From NCBI RefSeq assembly GCF_001429045.1, contig NZ_LMHY01000002.1, positions 228,828-292,827 on the forward strand: DNA of 64,000 nt, in the 5' to 3' direction. Both the position numbers and the translations under genes were made by a program. How positions within the stretch are numbered: position 1 is the first letter of the stretch; every line of letters begins with the position of its first letter. This stretch comes from Pseudomonas sp. Root71 (lineage in GTDB: Bacteria; Pseudomonadota; Gammaproteobacteria; Pseudomonadales; Pseudomonadaceae). Positions 41,908-51,149 of this stretch are shown piece after piece. The notes under the pieces are model-generated. The model was not told where the DNA came from, did no database searches, and saw nothing but the letters and a program-made list of their open reading frames with translations.

Positions 41908-43656
41908 ATGGCTGAGTCCGACAACTTTTCCTCTACCCATTCCACGCAGGGGACTTACGCCGACCTGATCCTCGCCAACGGGCGTATCTACACTCAGGAC
42001 CCGGCCAACCCGTGGGCCGAGGCCGTGGCCATCCGCGACGGCAAGTTGATCGGTGTCGCCAGCCTCGGCCAGATCGAGATGTTCAAGGGCCCGAACACCC
42101 GCGTGCATGACCTGCAAGGCGCGTTCTGCATGCCCGGCCTGCACGACATGCACACCCACCCCGACCTCGCGTTGGCGCCGCGCTACAGCGACGACCTCGA
42201 CGTCGGCATCGAAGACCCGACCCCGGAGCAACTGCGCGAAAGCATCCTTGCCTACGCCGACAGCCATCCCGGCGACGGCTGGATCTACGGTCAGTACTGG
42301 GTGCGCTACACCTTCCGCGAAGCGGGTTTGACCCCGGGCCGCGCCTGGCTCGACAGTGTCATGCCGGACCGTCCGGTGGCGCTGCTCGATCGCATGTGGG
42401 GCACCATGATGGTCAACTCCATGGCCCTGGAACTGGCCGGCATCGATGGCAACACCAGCGATCCGCGCAACGGTTACTTCGAGCGTGACGAACTGACCGG
42501 CGAACCGACTGGCCTGATGATCGACGGAGCCTACGCGATGATCCACGCCGCGATGCCGCCGACCCCGGTCAGCGTGCTGCGCCGCGCCTATCGCGATGGC
42601 GTGCATTTCCAGAGCTCACGCGGCGTCACGGCGAGCAAATACGTGCACGTTTGCGAACAGCGTTTGCAGGCCCTCAAGGAACTGGACGACAGCGGCGAAC
42701 TGACGGTGCGCATCGAAGCGGCGATCAGTTGGCAGGACGACATTTTCCCGGTGCGTCGTCGCTGGGAACTGCTGGCGGGCGAGCGTCACTACTACCGCAG
42801 CGCACGCCTGAGTGCCAACGCGGTGAAGTTCCACTTCGACGGCACGGTCGAGCCGAAGTCTTCGTACCTGCTGACCCCATGGCCGCAGGAATCGAGCTGG
42901 CGCGGCAAGCTCAACCTGACCCCGGAGCACATCACCGACATGGTGGTGGACATGGATCGCAAGGGCATCCGCGTGATTGCCCATTGCACCGGTGACGGTG
43001 CGTCGGACGTGTTCCTCGATGCCGTGGCCGAGGCCCGTCGTCGCAACGGTTTCAGCGGCGTGCGCCACCAGTGCGCCCACAGCACCTTGTTGCACCCCGG
43101 TAACCTGCCGCGCTTCAAGGAACTGAACGTCATCGCCGAATTCTCCCCGGCCGCCTGGTACCCGACACCATTCGCCAGCGGTGCACGTTCCGGCTACGGC
43201 CAGGAGCGACTCAAGCGCATCTACGATTTCAAAGGCGTGCTCGCCGCAGGCGGCACCGCGGTGATGGGCACTGACTGGCCGGTGGCGTCCATCGACCCGT
43301 GGCTGGCGCTGGAAACCATGATCACCCGGCAGAACCCGTGGAACGACGACCCGGCCTGCTTCGGCGACCCGATCAGTCTCGAACAGGCACTGACCGTGAT
43401 CACCAGCAACGGCGCCGTGGCCATGGGCCTGGAACACAGCACCGGTAGCCTGCAAGTGGGCAAGGCGGCGGACCTGATCGTCATCGACCGCGACCTGTTC
43501 GCCGAGCCGGCGCGCAACTACATCCACAAGACCCGGGTGCTGCTGACCTTCGTTGAAGGGCAACTGGTCTACGACCGTCATTCGACGCTGCAAGCCTTGG
43601 GCCTCAAGGCGGTGTGGCAGGGCGAACCACCGGTGCTGGAGGGCAAGGCAGAATGA
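41908..43656 (+). CDS. YtcJ-like metal-dependent amidohydrolase
   Basis: This 582-residue enzyme of the amidohydrolase superfamily has the metal motif HxH in GLHDMHTHPDLA, further His ligands in VIAHCTGDGASD and RHQCAHSTLLHP, and the catalytic Asp in VMGTDWPVASI. YtcJ-like members hydrolyse amides or N-formyl groups; substrate unknown. I place the start at ATG 41908 after GAAGGT; the upstream frame extension lacks family sequence. The next gene starts inside its stop codon. Confidence 0.88.
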   Translation: MAESDNFSSTHSTQGTYADLILANGRIYTQDPANPWAEAVAIRDGKLIGVASLGQIEMFKGPNTRVHDLQGAFCMPGLHDMHTHPDLALAPRYSDDLDVGIEDPTPEQLRESILAYADSHPGDGWIYGQYWVRYTFREAGLTPGRAWLDSVMPDRPVALLDRMWGTMMVNSMALELAGIDGNTSDPRNGYFERDELTGEPTGLMIDGAYAMIHAAMPPTPVSVLRRAYRDGVHFQSSRGVTASKYVHVCEQRLQALKELDDSGELTVRIEAAISWQDDIFPVRRRWELLAGERHYYRSARLSANAVKFHFDGTVEPKSSYLLTPWPQESSWRGKLNLTPEHITDMVVDMDRKGIRVIAHCTGDGASDVFLDAVAEARRRNGFSGVRHQCAHSTLLHPGNLPRFKELNVIAEFSPAAWYPTPFASGARSGYGQERLKRIYDFKGVLAAGGTAVMGTDWPVASIDPWLALETMITRQNPWNDDPACFGDPISLEQALTVITSNGAVAMGLEHSTGSLQVGKAADLIVIDRDLFAEPARNYIHKTRVLLTFVEGQLVYDRHSTLQALGLKAVWQGEPPVLEGKAE

Positions 43657-44597
43657 CTTCCCCACGCATTGCCGTGACCGTCGTCTCGGGGTTTCTCGGC
43701 GCCGGTAAAACCACGCTACTCAACCGCATGGTGCGCCGTGCCGAAGGCAGTCGGCTGGCGGTGATCGTCAACGACTTCGGTGAGCTGAACATCGATGCGG
43801 CCATCGTCTCCGAAGTCTCCGACGCGGTGTACAGCCTGCAAAACGGCTGCATCTGCTGCACCGTGCAGGAGGACCTGCTGGCGCAACTGGGCAGCCTTGC
43901 TCAATTGGAACCACGGCTGGAGCGCATCGTCATCGAGTGCAGCGGCGTGTCCGATCCGCAGCGCATCGTGCAGACCCTGGCTTATCCACAGCTGCGCAGC
44001 CAGATGCAACTGGACATGGTGATTACTGTGGTCGATGCCACCCGTCATCTGCAACTCGATGGCGAGTACGCGCGGCTGGCCCGGGCGCAAGTGGCGGCCG
44101 CCGACCTGCTGTTGCTCAACAAGATCGACCTGATCGACGAGCCGCAGTTGCGGGCGCTGCGCGAGGTGTTGGGCCTCAGGACTCGAGTGCACGAAAGCGT
44201 GCAGGCGCAGTTGCCCGATGCGCTGTGGCTCGACACCGATCTGGAGCTTGAGCCGCGCACAGTGAAACCGCTGGCACGGGTGTCCGATGGCGATCACGGC
44301 GATATGTTCAGCAGTTGGCTTTGGCAAAGCGACCAGGCGCTTGATGCCGAGGGGTTGCGGGGCTGGTTGCAGGCGCTGCCCGGCGATGTGTTTCGGGTCA
44401 AGGGGCTGGTGAAGCTTGCGCAGGGCAACAAGGCCCACTGGCTGCAACACGTCGGCACCCGCAGTCAGTTTCTGCCGGCCACGGATGAAGCCCAGGCAAA
44501 GACCACACGCCTGGTGTGTATTGCCCGCCGTGGTTTCGACGGCTGGGAAGCCTTGGGGCAGGGGCTTGAGGCCTGCACCGTGAAGGTGAGCGCATGA
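43653..44597 (+). CDS. CobW/P47K family GTPase (putative metallochaperone)
   Basis: This 314-residue protein has the P-loop GFLGAGKTT, the metal-binding NGCICCTV (CxCC), the G-domain motif LLNKIDL and a C-terminal CobW domain (about residues 220-310, GDVFRVKGLVKLAQGNKAHWLQHVG). ZNG1/COG0523 proteins deliver zinc or other metals to client enzymes. It overlaps the amidohydrolase stop as ATGA, so the two are co-translated and the amidohydrolase is the obvious client. Confidence 0.9.
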   Translation: MTSPRIAVTVVSGFLGAGKTTLLNRMVRRAEGSRLAVIVNDFGELNIDAAIVSEVSDAVYSLQNGCICCTVQEDLLAQLGSLAQLEPRLERIVIECSGVSDPQRIVQTLAYPQLRSQMQLDMVITVVDATRHLQLDGEYARLARAQVAAADLLLLNKIDLIDEPQLRALREVLGLRTRVHESVQAQLPDALWLDTDLELEPRTVKPLARVSDGDHGDMFSSWLWQSDQALDAEGLRGWLQALPGDVFRVKGLVKLAQGNKAHWLQHVGTRSQFLPATDEAQAKTTRLVCIARRGFDGWEALGQGLEACTVKVSA

Positions 44598-44640
44598 CTG
44601 CGGCCGGGCTGGCCTCTTCGCGAGCAGGCGCCTCGGTCAG

Positions 44641-46161
44641 TCAGGCCTGCCTCGGTGTATTGAGGTTCATCGAGCGCACCGCCAATGCAGTCGCCGTTTC
44701 CTCATCGATCGGCAACGAAAACCGGAACGTCGCCCCGCGCCCCGGCACGTCGATCAACTGAATCTCGCGTCCGTGCAATTGCAGGATGCGATGCACGATC
44801 CGCAGCCCCAACCCGCCATCGCGCCGTGCACCGCCGATATTGAACGGGCGCAGGAATAACCCTTCGCGCAGTTCCGGGGCGATGCCGGGGCCGGTATCGC
44901 TGACCGTGACTTCGATGAATGAGCCTTGCGGGCGCAGGTCCAACTCGACCTCACCACCGGCCGGGGTATGGCGCAGGGCGTTGTCGAACAGGTTGGTCAG
45001 CACCCGCTCGATCAAGCCGAGGTCCGCGCAGGCCGCCGAGGCATTCGGTGCGAAGGTGGCCTTGAGTTCGACTTTGCGCGCTTCGGCGCTGAGTTCGAAT
45101 TTCTGGAAGATGTCCTGGGCCAGGTCAGTCAGGGAAAAGCGTTCCAGCACCGGTTGCACGAAACCGTGTTCCAGCCGCACCAGTTCCAGCAGCGACTGCG
45201 CCAGACCGCCGACCTTGCGGCTCTGGTCCAGGGCGATGCCCAGATAGCGACGGCGGTCGGCAGGGGACAGCGTGGCGTCCTTGAGCGACAGGGTTTCCAG
45301 ATAACCGTGCAACGAGGCCAGCGGCGTGCGCAAGTCGTGGGAGATGTTAGCCACCAGTTCGCGGCGTTCCTGATCCTGGCGGGTCAACGAACGCCATTGT
45401 TCGCCCAGGCGTGCCTGCATCTGCCGGAACGCGGCATCGAGAACGGCGATTTCATCGTGGCTGGCGGCTTTTTCCACCGTGACGGGCAGGGCCGGGGTGA
45501 CCGGCACGCCATCGATGTCGAACTGGCTGACGGTTTCGGTCAGGCGGCGCAACGGCCGGGTAATCAGGGCAAACGCCGTGAGACCGGCAATCAGGCACAG
45601 CAGCGCCACCAGGCCGATAGACAACAGCGCTGTGTTGAGCGCCGCGCTGGTTGCACCGCGTTCGGACAGTCGATCATGGTCTTCACCGAGCAGCACCACG
45701 TAGAGATAACCGGCCGGTTTGCCATCGACCTTCAGCGGCGCAGCGCTGAACACCTTGCGCGCATCGACGCTGCGCGGGTCGTCGCCGAGAATCGGCAGGG
45801 CATCGCCGCGCAACAGGCGCTGGATCGGTGCCAGGTCGATCCGCTCACGACGGATCCGGCCCTCGGGCGCGGCGCTGCCGACAATCTTGCCCGTGGAATC
45901 GAGCAGATACACCTCGACGCTCGGGTTGACCTGCATCAGTTTGCTGAACAGGTCACGCACGGCATTGGGCATCAGGCCCTGGGTGTCCATCAGCACCGTG
46001 TCACTGGCGATGTGCTGCGCCAGGTCCCGGGACAAGCCTTGCACCACTTCCTGCTCATGCATCTGGTTGGAGCGCACCTGCAACCACGCCGACGTGCCGC
46101 AGCACACCAGCAGCAGTACGGCGAACACCAGGGACAGGCGTTGCGTCAGGGTCAGCCTCAT
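44641..46161 (-). CDS. Sensor histidine kinase
   Basis: This 506-residue kinase has membrane segments at about residues 8-28 and 155-178 flanking a periplasmic sensor region (MDTQGLMPNAVRDLFSKLMQVNPSVEVYLLDSTGKIVGS), a HAMP linker, the HisKA box ELVANISHDLRTPLASLHGYLETL and a HATPase domain (NLFDNALRHTPAGG; DTGPGIAPELREG; GGLGLRIVHRIL). The start ATG overlaps the stop of the response-regulator gene as ATGA. The pair faces the msrB-dipZ-msrA operon and may sense periplasmic oxidative stress. Confidence 0.92.
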   Translation of the reverse strand: MRLTLTQRLSLVFAVLLLVCCGTSAWLQVRSNQMHEQEVVQGLSRDLAQHIASDTVLMDTQGLMPNAVRDLFSKLMQVNPSVEVYLLDSTGKIVGSAAPEGRIRRERIDLAPIQRLLRGDALPILGDDPRSVDARKVFSAAPLKVDGKPAGYLYVVLLGEDHDRLSERGATSAALNTALLSIGLVALLCLIAGLTAFALITRPLRRLTETVSQFDIDGVPVTPALPVTVEKAASHDEIAVLDAAFRQMQARLGEQWRSLTRQDQERRELVANISHDLRTPLASLHGYLETLSLKDATLSPADRRRYLGIALDQSRKVGGLAQSLLELVRLEHGFVQPVLERFSLTDLAQDIFQKFELSAEARKVELKATFAPNASAACADLGLIERVLTNLFDNALRHTPAGGEVELDLRPQGSFIEVTVSDTGPGIAPELREGLFLRPFNIGGARRDGGLGLRIVHRILQLHGREIQLIDVPGRGATFRFSLPIDEETATALAVRSMNLNTPRQA

Positions 46162-46877
46162 GGCTGCGGCTCCTCGCCTGTGGCGAATTTGTAGCCGCGG
46201 CCCCAGACCGTGAGGATGCGCACCGGTTGCGCCGGGTCGGCCTCGATCTTGGCGCGCAGGCGGTTGATGTGGGTGTTGACCGTGTGCTCGTAGCCTTCGT
46301 GGCTGTAGCCCCACACGGCATTGAGCAGGTCCATGCGCGAAAACACCTTGCCGGGCTGGCGGGCGAAGAAATATAGCAAGTCGAACTCCCGGGGCGTGAG
46401 GTCCAGGCGCCGTCCGTCGAGGGACACATCGCGGGTGATCGGGTCGATGGCCAGGCCGTCGGTGAGCAGGCTGCCGGCGTCCATCTTCAGGTTGCGCGCC
46501 ATGGCATCGACCCGGCGCAGCAGCGCTTTGACCCGGGCCACCAGTTCGAGCATGGAAAAGGGCTTGGCCAGATAGTCGTCGGCACCCAGTTCCAGGCCGA
46601 GAATCCGGTGCACTTCGCTGGAACGCGCGCTGGTGATGATGATCGGCGTGTAGCGGGCCATGGCCCGGGCGCGGCGGCAGATTTCCAGGCCGTCGACACC
46701 GGGCAGCATCAGGTCGAGGACCAGTGCGTCCCAGTTGCCCTGTTGCAGCAGGCGCATGCCTTCATCGCCATCGGCACTGTGCACCACCTCGAACTGTTCA
46801 TCGCGAAGATGCAGGCAGATCAGGTCGGCGATGTGCATATCGTCCTCGACCACCAGGACGCGTTTGGTCTGTTCCAT
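46158..46877 (-). CDS. OmpR family response regulator
   Basis: This 239-residue regulator has a receiver (VLVVEDDMHIADLI; phosphoacceptor Asp in LVLDLMLPGVDG; KPFSMLELVARVKALLRR) and a C-terminal winged helix (LTPREFDLLYFFARQPGKVFSRMDLLNAVWGY; VNTHINRLRAKIE; WGRGYKF). The start at ATG 46877 is chosen because the receiver begins at once; the frame extends nine codons further. It is first in the two-gene unit with the kinase. Confidence 0.93.
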   Translation of the reverse strand: MEQTKRVLVVEDDMHIADLICLHLRDEQFEVVHSADGDEGMRLLQQGNWDALVLDLMLPGVDGLEICRRARAMARYTPIIITSARSSEVHRILGLELGADDYLAKPFSMLELVARVKALLRRVDAMARNLKMDAGSLLTDGLAIDPITRDVSLDGRRLDLTPREFDLLYFFARQPGKVFSRMDLLNAVWGYSHEGYEHTVNTHINRLRAKIEADPAQPVRILTVWGRGYKFATGEEPQP

Positions 46878-47025
46878 ACAGCTCAATCCTTCAGTGCGAT
46901 GCACGCATGATGCGCAATACCCCTACTGTTCGGGCAGAAGCATTGTGCGGGTTTTTCGGGGTCTGAGTTATCACGAATTGTTTAACTTCCCGTGAGGATT
47001 TGGCGATCACCCAAAGCCTAGGCTG

Positions 47026-47039
47026 TGTTCCATGAAACA
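47026..47039. promoter_or_regulatory. Small palindrome upstream of msrB
   Basis: TGTTCCATGAAACA is a 14-bp imperfect palindrome 24 bp upstream of the msrB start, in the gap between the two-component genes and their presumed target. It is a weak operator candidate. Confidence 0.35.
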
Positions 47040-47063
47040 CCCCCGGATTTTTTGGAGACGAGC

Positions 47064-47582
47064 ATGTTTTCACGACGGCAATTTCTTTTAGTGAGCGGCG
47101 GACTAGGGGTGGCAACCCTGGCAATCGGCCTGTTGCCGAAGCTTTCCACAGGCACTGCACTGATCAGTGAGGCCAGCGCGGCCGAGGCGTTCGAAGTGAC
47201 CCACAGCGACAGCGAATGGCACGCGATCCTCAGTGACGAGCAGTACGACATTCTGCGCGAAGAGGGCACCGAACGCGCCTACAGCAGCCCGCTGAACAAC
47301 GAGCACGGCGATGGCACCTTCGTCTGTGCCGGTTGCGAGTTGCCGCTGTTTTCCTCGGCGACCAAATTCGACAGCCGCACCGGTTGGCCGAGTTTCTGGG
47401 CACCCCTGGACAAGGCCGTGGCGACCCGCCAGGACCGAGCGTTCGGCATGGTCCGCGAAGAGGTTCATTGCCGGCGCTGCGGCGGGCATCTGGGGCATGT
47501 CTTCGACGACGGCCCGAAACCCACCGGCCTGCGTTACTGCATGAACGGCCTGGCGATGAAATTCGTGCCCAAGACGGTGTGA
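47064..47582 (+). CDS. msrB: Exported peptide-methionine (R)-S-oxide reductase with Tat signal
   Basis: This 172-residue MsrB has a twin-arginine-type signal (MFSRRQFLLVSGGLGVATLAIG) and a catalytic domain with the zinc cysteines CAGC and CRRC and the catalytic GLRYCMNGLAMKF. It reduces methionine-R-sulfoxide, here in the periplasm. The start follows GGAGACGAGC. First of three co-directional genes (msrB, dipZ, msrA) forming an exported repair system. Confidence 0.92.
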   Translation: MFSRRQFLLVSGGLGVATLAIGLLPKLSTGTALISEASAAEAFEVTHSDSEWHAILSDEQYDILREEGTERAYSSPLNNEHGDGTFVCAGCELPLFSSATKFDSRTGWPSFWAPLDKAVATRQDRAFGMVREEVHCRRCGGHLGHVFDDGPKPTGLRYCMNGLAMKFVPKTV

Positions 47583-47615
47583 TTCCCTACCACTCACTTT
47601 TTGCAGGTAATCGCC

Positions 47616-49382
47616 ATGTGGCTGCTGGTCCTCGCTTATCTCGGTGGTGTGCTGACGATTGTCAGCCCGTGCATTCTTCCGGTGTTGCCGTTTGTCTTCG
47701 CCCGCACCGGGCAACCCTTCGTCAAAAGCGGGTTGCCGCTGCTGGTTGGGATGGCGCTGACCTTCGCATTGGTCGCCACGTTGGCGGCGGTGGGCGGTGG
47801 CTGGGTGGTGCAGCTCAACCAGTACGGGCGCTGGCTGGCGCTGGTGTTCGTGGCGCTGTTCGGACTGACGTTGTTGCTGCCGCAATTGGCCGAGCGCCTG
47901 ACCCGACCATTGGTGGCGGCGGGCAGTCGTTTGTCGGTGGCGGCGGGCGCCGATGCGCGGCCACGTCCTGGTGCTTCGTTGTTGATCGGCGTGGCCACCG
48001 GCCTGCTGTGGGCGCCCTGCGCCGGGCCGATTCTCGGTTTGCTGTTGACCGGTGCGGCGTTGCAAGGCGCGAGCATCCAAACCACCTTTTTGCTGCTGGC
48101 GTATGCCGCCGGCGCTGCCACATCCCTCGCGCTGGCCTTGTTGCTGGGCGGCAAAGTCTTCACCGCGATGAAGCGCTCGATTGGCGCGGGCGAATGGCTG
48201 CGTCGCGGTCTTGGCGCGACGATGTTGGCTGGTGTGGCGGCGATTGCCCTGGGTCTGGATACGGGGATTCTGGCGCGGATTTCCACGGCGTCGACCGGTG
48301 GTGTCGAGCAAGCGTTGGTGGAGAAACTGAGCGGCAAGTCGCCGCGTAACAGCGCGGCGCCGAATGCGATCGCCGAGGGTGCGGTGCAAGTGGCTGGCAA
48401 AACCCCGGGCACCTTGCCGGTCGAGGGCAACCTGCCGCCACTGGACGGCGCCGTGCAATGGCTCAACTCGCCACCCCTCGATGCCCAGGCCTTGAAAGGC
48501 AAGGTCGTGCTGGTGGATTTCTGGACCTACTCCTGCATCAACTGCCTGCGCTCGCTGCCCTATGTGAAGGCCTGGGCCGAGAAGTATCGTGATCAGGGCC
48601 TGGTGGTGATCGGCGTGCATGCGCCCGAGTTTGCCTTCGAACGCGACGTCAGCAACGTCACCAAGGCCATGAAAGACCTGGGCATCACCTACCCGGTGGC
48701 CATCGACAACGAGTTCAAGATCTGGCGCGCCTTCAACAACGAGTACTGGCCGGCGCATTACTTTGCCGACGCCCAGGGACGCATTCGTTATCACCACTTC
48801 GGCGAAGGCGCGTACGCCGAATCGGAGCGGGTCATTCAGCAATTGCTGCGCGAGGCGGGGGCGGCCAAGGTTGCGGACGGGCTGATCAGTGCCCAGGCCG
48901 AGGGTGTGCAAATGGCCCCGGACAGCGACGCCGTGCAGTCGCCGGAAACCTATGTCGGCTACCAGCGCGCGGAACATTTCGTATCGCAACCCGCGCTGGT
49001 GCCGGACAAGGTCGCGGCCTACAACCCGCCGGCGCAATTGGCCCTCAACGACTGGAGCCTGGGCGGCCAGTGGCATGTCGGCCCGGAGCGGGCCACCGCC
49101 AGCGCCCCGGCCAGTCGCATCGTCTATCGCTTCCATGCCCGTGACTTGCATTTGGTGCTCGGCCCTGGCGCCGATGGCAAGCCGGTGCGCTTCAAGGTGC
49201 TGATCGACGGCAAGGCCCCCGGTGATGACCACGGCATGGACGTGGCCCCCGATGGCAGCGGCACCGTGACGGACCAGCGCTTGTATCAACTTGTGCGCCA
49301 GAGCGGCGGCGTGACCGACCGGACCTTCAGTATCGAGTTTCTTGACCCGGGTGCGTCGGCTTACGCCTTCACCTTCGGCTGA
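47616..49382 (+). CDS. DipZ-type membrane thiol-disulfide transporter fused to a thioredoxin domain
   Basis: This 588-residue protein has a CcdA/DsbD-like membrane half (about residues 1-230) with the paired cysteines SPCILPVLPF and APCAGPILG, a thioredoxin-like domain (about 285-420) with the active site TYSCINCLRSLPYV, and a C-terminal beta-rich domain (about 445-588, WSLGGQWHVGPERATA). It would carry electrons from cytoplasmic thioredoxin across the membrane to the periplasmic Msr enzymes. The start at ATG 47616 follows AGGT; a TTG lies 15 bases upstream. Confidence 0.9.
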   Translation: MWLLVLAYLGGVLTIVSPCILPVLPFVFARTGQPFVKSGLPLLVGMALTFALVATLAAVGGGWVVQLNQYGRWLALVFVALFGLTLLLPQLAERLTRPLVAAGSRLSVAAGADARPRPGASLLIGVATGLLWAPCAGPILGLLLTGAALQGASIQTTFLLLAYAAGAATSLALALLLGGKVFTAMKRSIGAGEWLRRGLGATMLAGVAAIALGLDTGILARISTASTGGVEQALVEKLSGKSPRNSAAPNAIAEGAVQVAGKTPGTLPVEGNLPPLDGAVQWLNSPPLDAQALKGKVVLVDFWTYSCINCLRSLPYVKAWAEKYRDQGLVVIGVHAPEFAFERDVSNVTKAMKDLGITYPVAIDNEFKIWRAFNNEYWPAHYFADAQGRIRYHHFGEGAYAESERVIQQLLREAGAAKVADGLISAQAEGVQMAPDSDAVQSPETYVGYQRAEHFVSQPALVPDKVAAYNPPAQLALNDWSLGGQWHVGPERATASAPASRIVYRFHARDLHLVLGPGADGKPVRFKVLIDGKAPGDDHGMDVAPDGSGTVTDQRLYQLVRQSGGVTDRTFSIEFLDPGASAYAFTFG

Positions 49383-49412
49383 TTACTTTCCTGCGCTTGA
49401 GGAGTTCGCCCC

Positions 49413-50120
49413 ATGAAAACACTCATTACCTGGCGCCGTGCCCTGCTGGGGCTGGCAGCTGCCGGCATCATCAGCCAATGCTCGGCTTTCTCCTTCGGTG
49501 GTGCCGAAGAGGGGGTAGTCCTTCCACCGCCGGCCCTCGACGAAACCACCCAGGCCCGCAGCGAAACCGCGGTGTTTGCCGGCGGCTGCTTCTGGGGCGT
49601 CCAAGGGGTGTTCCAGCATGTCAAAGGCGTGAAGAACGCCGTCTCCGGCTACGCGGGCGGGGCGGCCAATACCGCGCAGTACGAGCGCGTCAGCAACGGC
49701 AATACCGGCCATGCGGAGTCGGTCGAAGTGACCTTTGATCCTGCTCAGGTCAGCTACGGCACCTTGCTGCAGATCTACTTTTCAGTGGCGCACAACCCGA
49801 CCGAACTCAACCGCCAGGGACCGGACAGCGGCACCCAGTATCGCTCGGCGATCTTTACCAAAAGTGCCGAGCAGCAGCGGGTCGCACAGGCCTACATCGC
49901 CCAGCTCGACGCCGCCCATGCCTTCGACAAGCCGATCGTGACCAAGCTGGAAACCTTCAACGGTTTTTACCCGGCGGAGGAGGAACATCAGGACTTCCTG
50001 ACCGAACATCCGACCTATCCATACATCGTGATCAACGACTTGCCGAAGGTCGCGCAGTTGAAGCAGCTGTACCCCAGTCGTTATCAGGAACAGCCGGTGC
50101 TGGTGAAGGCAGGGATGTAA
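49413..50120 (+). CDS. msrA: Exported peptide-methionine (S)-S-oxide reductase
   Basis: This 235-residue MsrA has an N-terminal signal segment (about residues 1-27, RALLGLAAAGIISQCSA) and the catalytic GGCFWGVQGVFQHVKGV, followed by SGYAGG, NPTELNRQGPDSGTQYRSAIF and a C-terminal segment. Export, plus its location after msrB and dipZ, argues that all three act in the periplasm. The residue before the signal-peptide Cys is Gln, so a lipobox is unlikely. Confidence 0.92.
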   Translation: MKTLITWRRALLGLAAAGIISQCSAFSFGGAEEGVVLPPPALDETTQARSETAVFAGGCFWGVQGVFQHVKGVKNAVSGYAGGAANTAQYERVSNGNTGHAESVEVTFDPAQVSYGTLLQIYFSVAHNPTELNRQGPDSGTQYRSAIFTKSAEQQRVAQAYIAQLDAAHAFDKPIVTKLETFNGFYPAEEEHQDFLTEHPTYPYIVINDLPKVAQLKQLYPSRYQEQPVLVKAGM

Positions 50121-50129
50121 ATGCATGGC

Positions 50130-51047
50130 CTAGTCGGCGGACGGGTGCTTGCCCCATCGCTGTACGGCGAATTCGACGAAGCGCCGCAGCTTCGGCAAAC
50201 GGTGGCGATCCTGGGCGTAGACCAGGTGCATCGGCCGGCTGGGCGGGCAGTAATCGGGCATCAGGGCCAGCAGCTTTCCGTCCTTGAGGTCCTGCTCGAC
50301 CAGGGCGTCGGGCATCATCACGATGCCCATGCCGGTGCGCGCTGCCTGATGCAACCCCGCCGAACTGTTGATCAGCATTGGTCCGCCGACCCCGACGCTG
50401 ACTTCGCCATCGGGACCGGCCAGGCGCCACTCCTTTTGCACCGATTGCCAGTCATCCCCGGCCGGATAGGCAAAGGACAGGCAGTCGTGGTGTCGCAGGT
50501 CTTCAGGTGTCTGCGGTGTGCCGCGCCGGGCCAGGTACTGCGGTGACGCGCACATGGTCAGGGTGTAGTCGATCAGCGGGCGGGCGATCAGGTTGGAGGG
50601 TTCCAGCGCGCCGAGGCGAAACGCCACATCCAGACCATTTTCCAGCAGATCCGGGCGCCGGTTGGTCAGGACCACGTCGAGTTTCACCCGCGGGTTTTGC
50701 CGGCTGAACTCACTCAGTGCCGGCGCCAGGCGTTCGGTACCGAAGGTCAGGGGCGCGGTGATGCGCAAGATGCCGCTCGGTTCGTCCAGCGCCTGCTCGG
50801 CCAGGCGCTCGGAGTCGGCCACCAACCCCAACACTTCCAGGCAGCGCTGGTAATACGCGGTGCCGAACTCGGTCAGCCGCTGGCGCCGAGTGGTGCGGTT
50901 GAGCAGGCGTACACCCAGCCGTTGCTCCAGGGCCTTGAGGTGATTGCCGACCATGGTCGTGGACATTTCACACTGCAAGGCGGCGGCGGTCATGCTGCCG
51001 GTCTCCACCACTTTCACGTAGACAGTCATTGCCTGGAACAGGTCCAT
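50130..51047 (-). CDS. LysR family transcriptional regulator
   Basis: This 305-residue regulator of the large CrgA/DmlR-like branch has the helix-turn-helix MTVYVKVVETGSMTAAALQCEMSTTMVGNHLKALEQRLG and a LysR effector domain with the typical GILRITAPLTFGTERLAPAL. The start is ATG 51047; a TTG two codons upstream is possible. It is divergent from the argD-like gene 103 bp away. Confidence 0.9.
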   Translation of the reverse strand: MDLFQAMTVYVKVVETGSMTAAALQCEMSTTMVGNHLKALEQRLGVRLLNRTTRRQRLTEFGTAYYQRCLEVLGLVADSERLAEQALDEPSGILRITAPLTFGTERLAPALSEFSRQNPRVKLDVVLTNRRPDLLENGLDVAFRLGALEPSNLIARPLIDYTLTMCASPQYLARRGTPQTPEDLRHHDCLSFAYPAGDDWQSVQKEWRLAGPDGEVSVGVGGPMLINSSAGLHQAARTGMGIVMMPDALVEQDLKDGKLLALMPDYCPPSRPMHLVYAQDRHRLPKLRRFVEFAVQRWGKHPSAD

Positions 51048-51149
51048 TATCAAGCTCTGCTTTTAAATGATTGAAGTTTTTCGGTGTTTATCCAGTTCTG
51101 GTGGCTAACCATACTGCAAAAACACCGACCCTTGCTGGAGCTTGATGTC

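Noticed and set aside
44617..44640. Single REP-like half (TTCGCGAGCAGGCGCC) between the CobW and kinase genes
   Set aside because: Too short and diverged, with no partner copy, to list as an element.
47103..49289. 728-codon minus-strand frame opposite msrB and dipZ
   Set aside because: The translation is Arg/Gln/His-rich with no domain, and the plus strand encodes well-known proteins.
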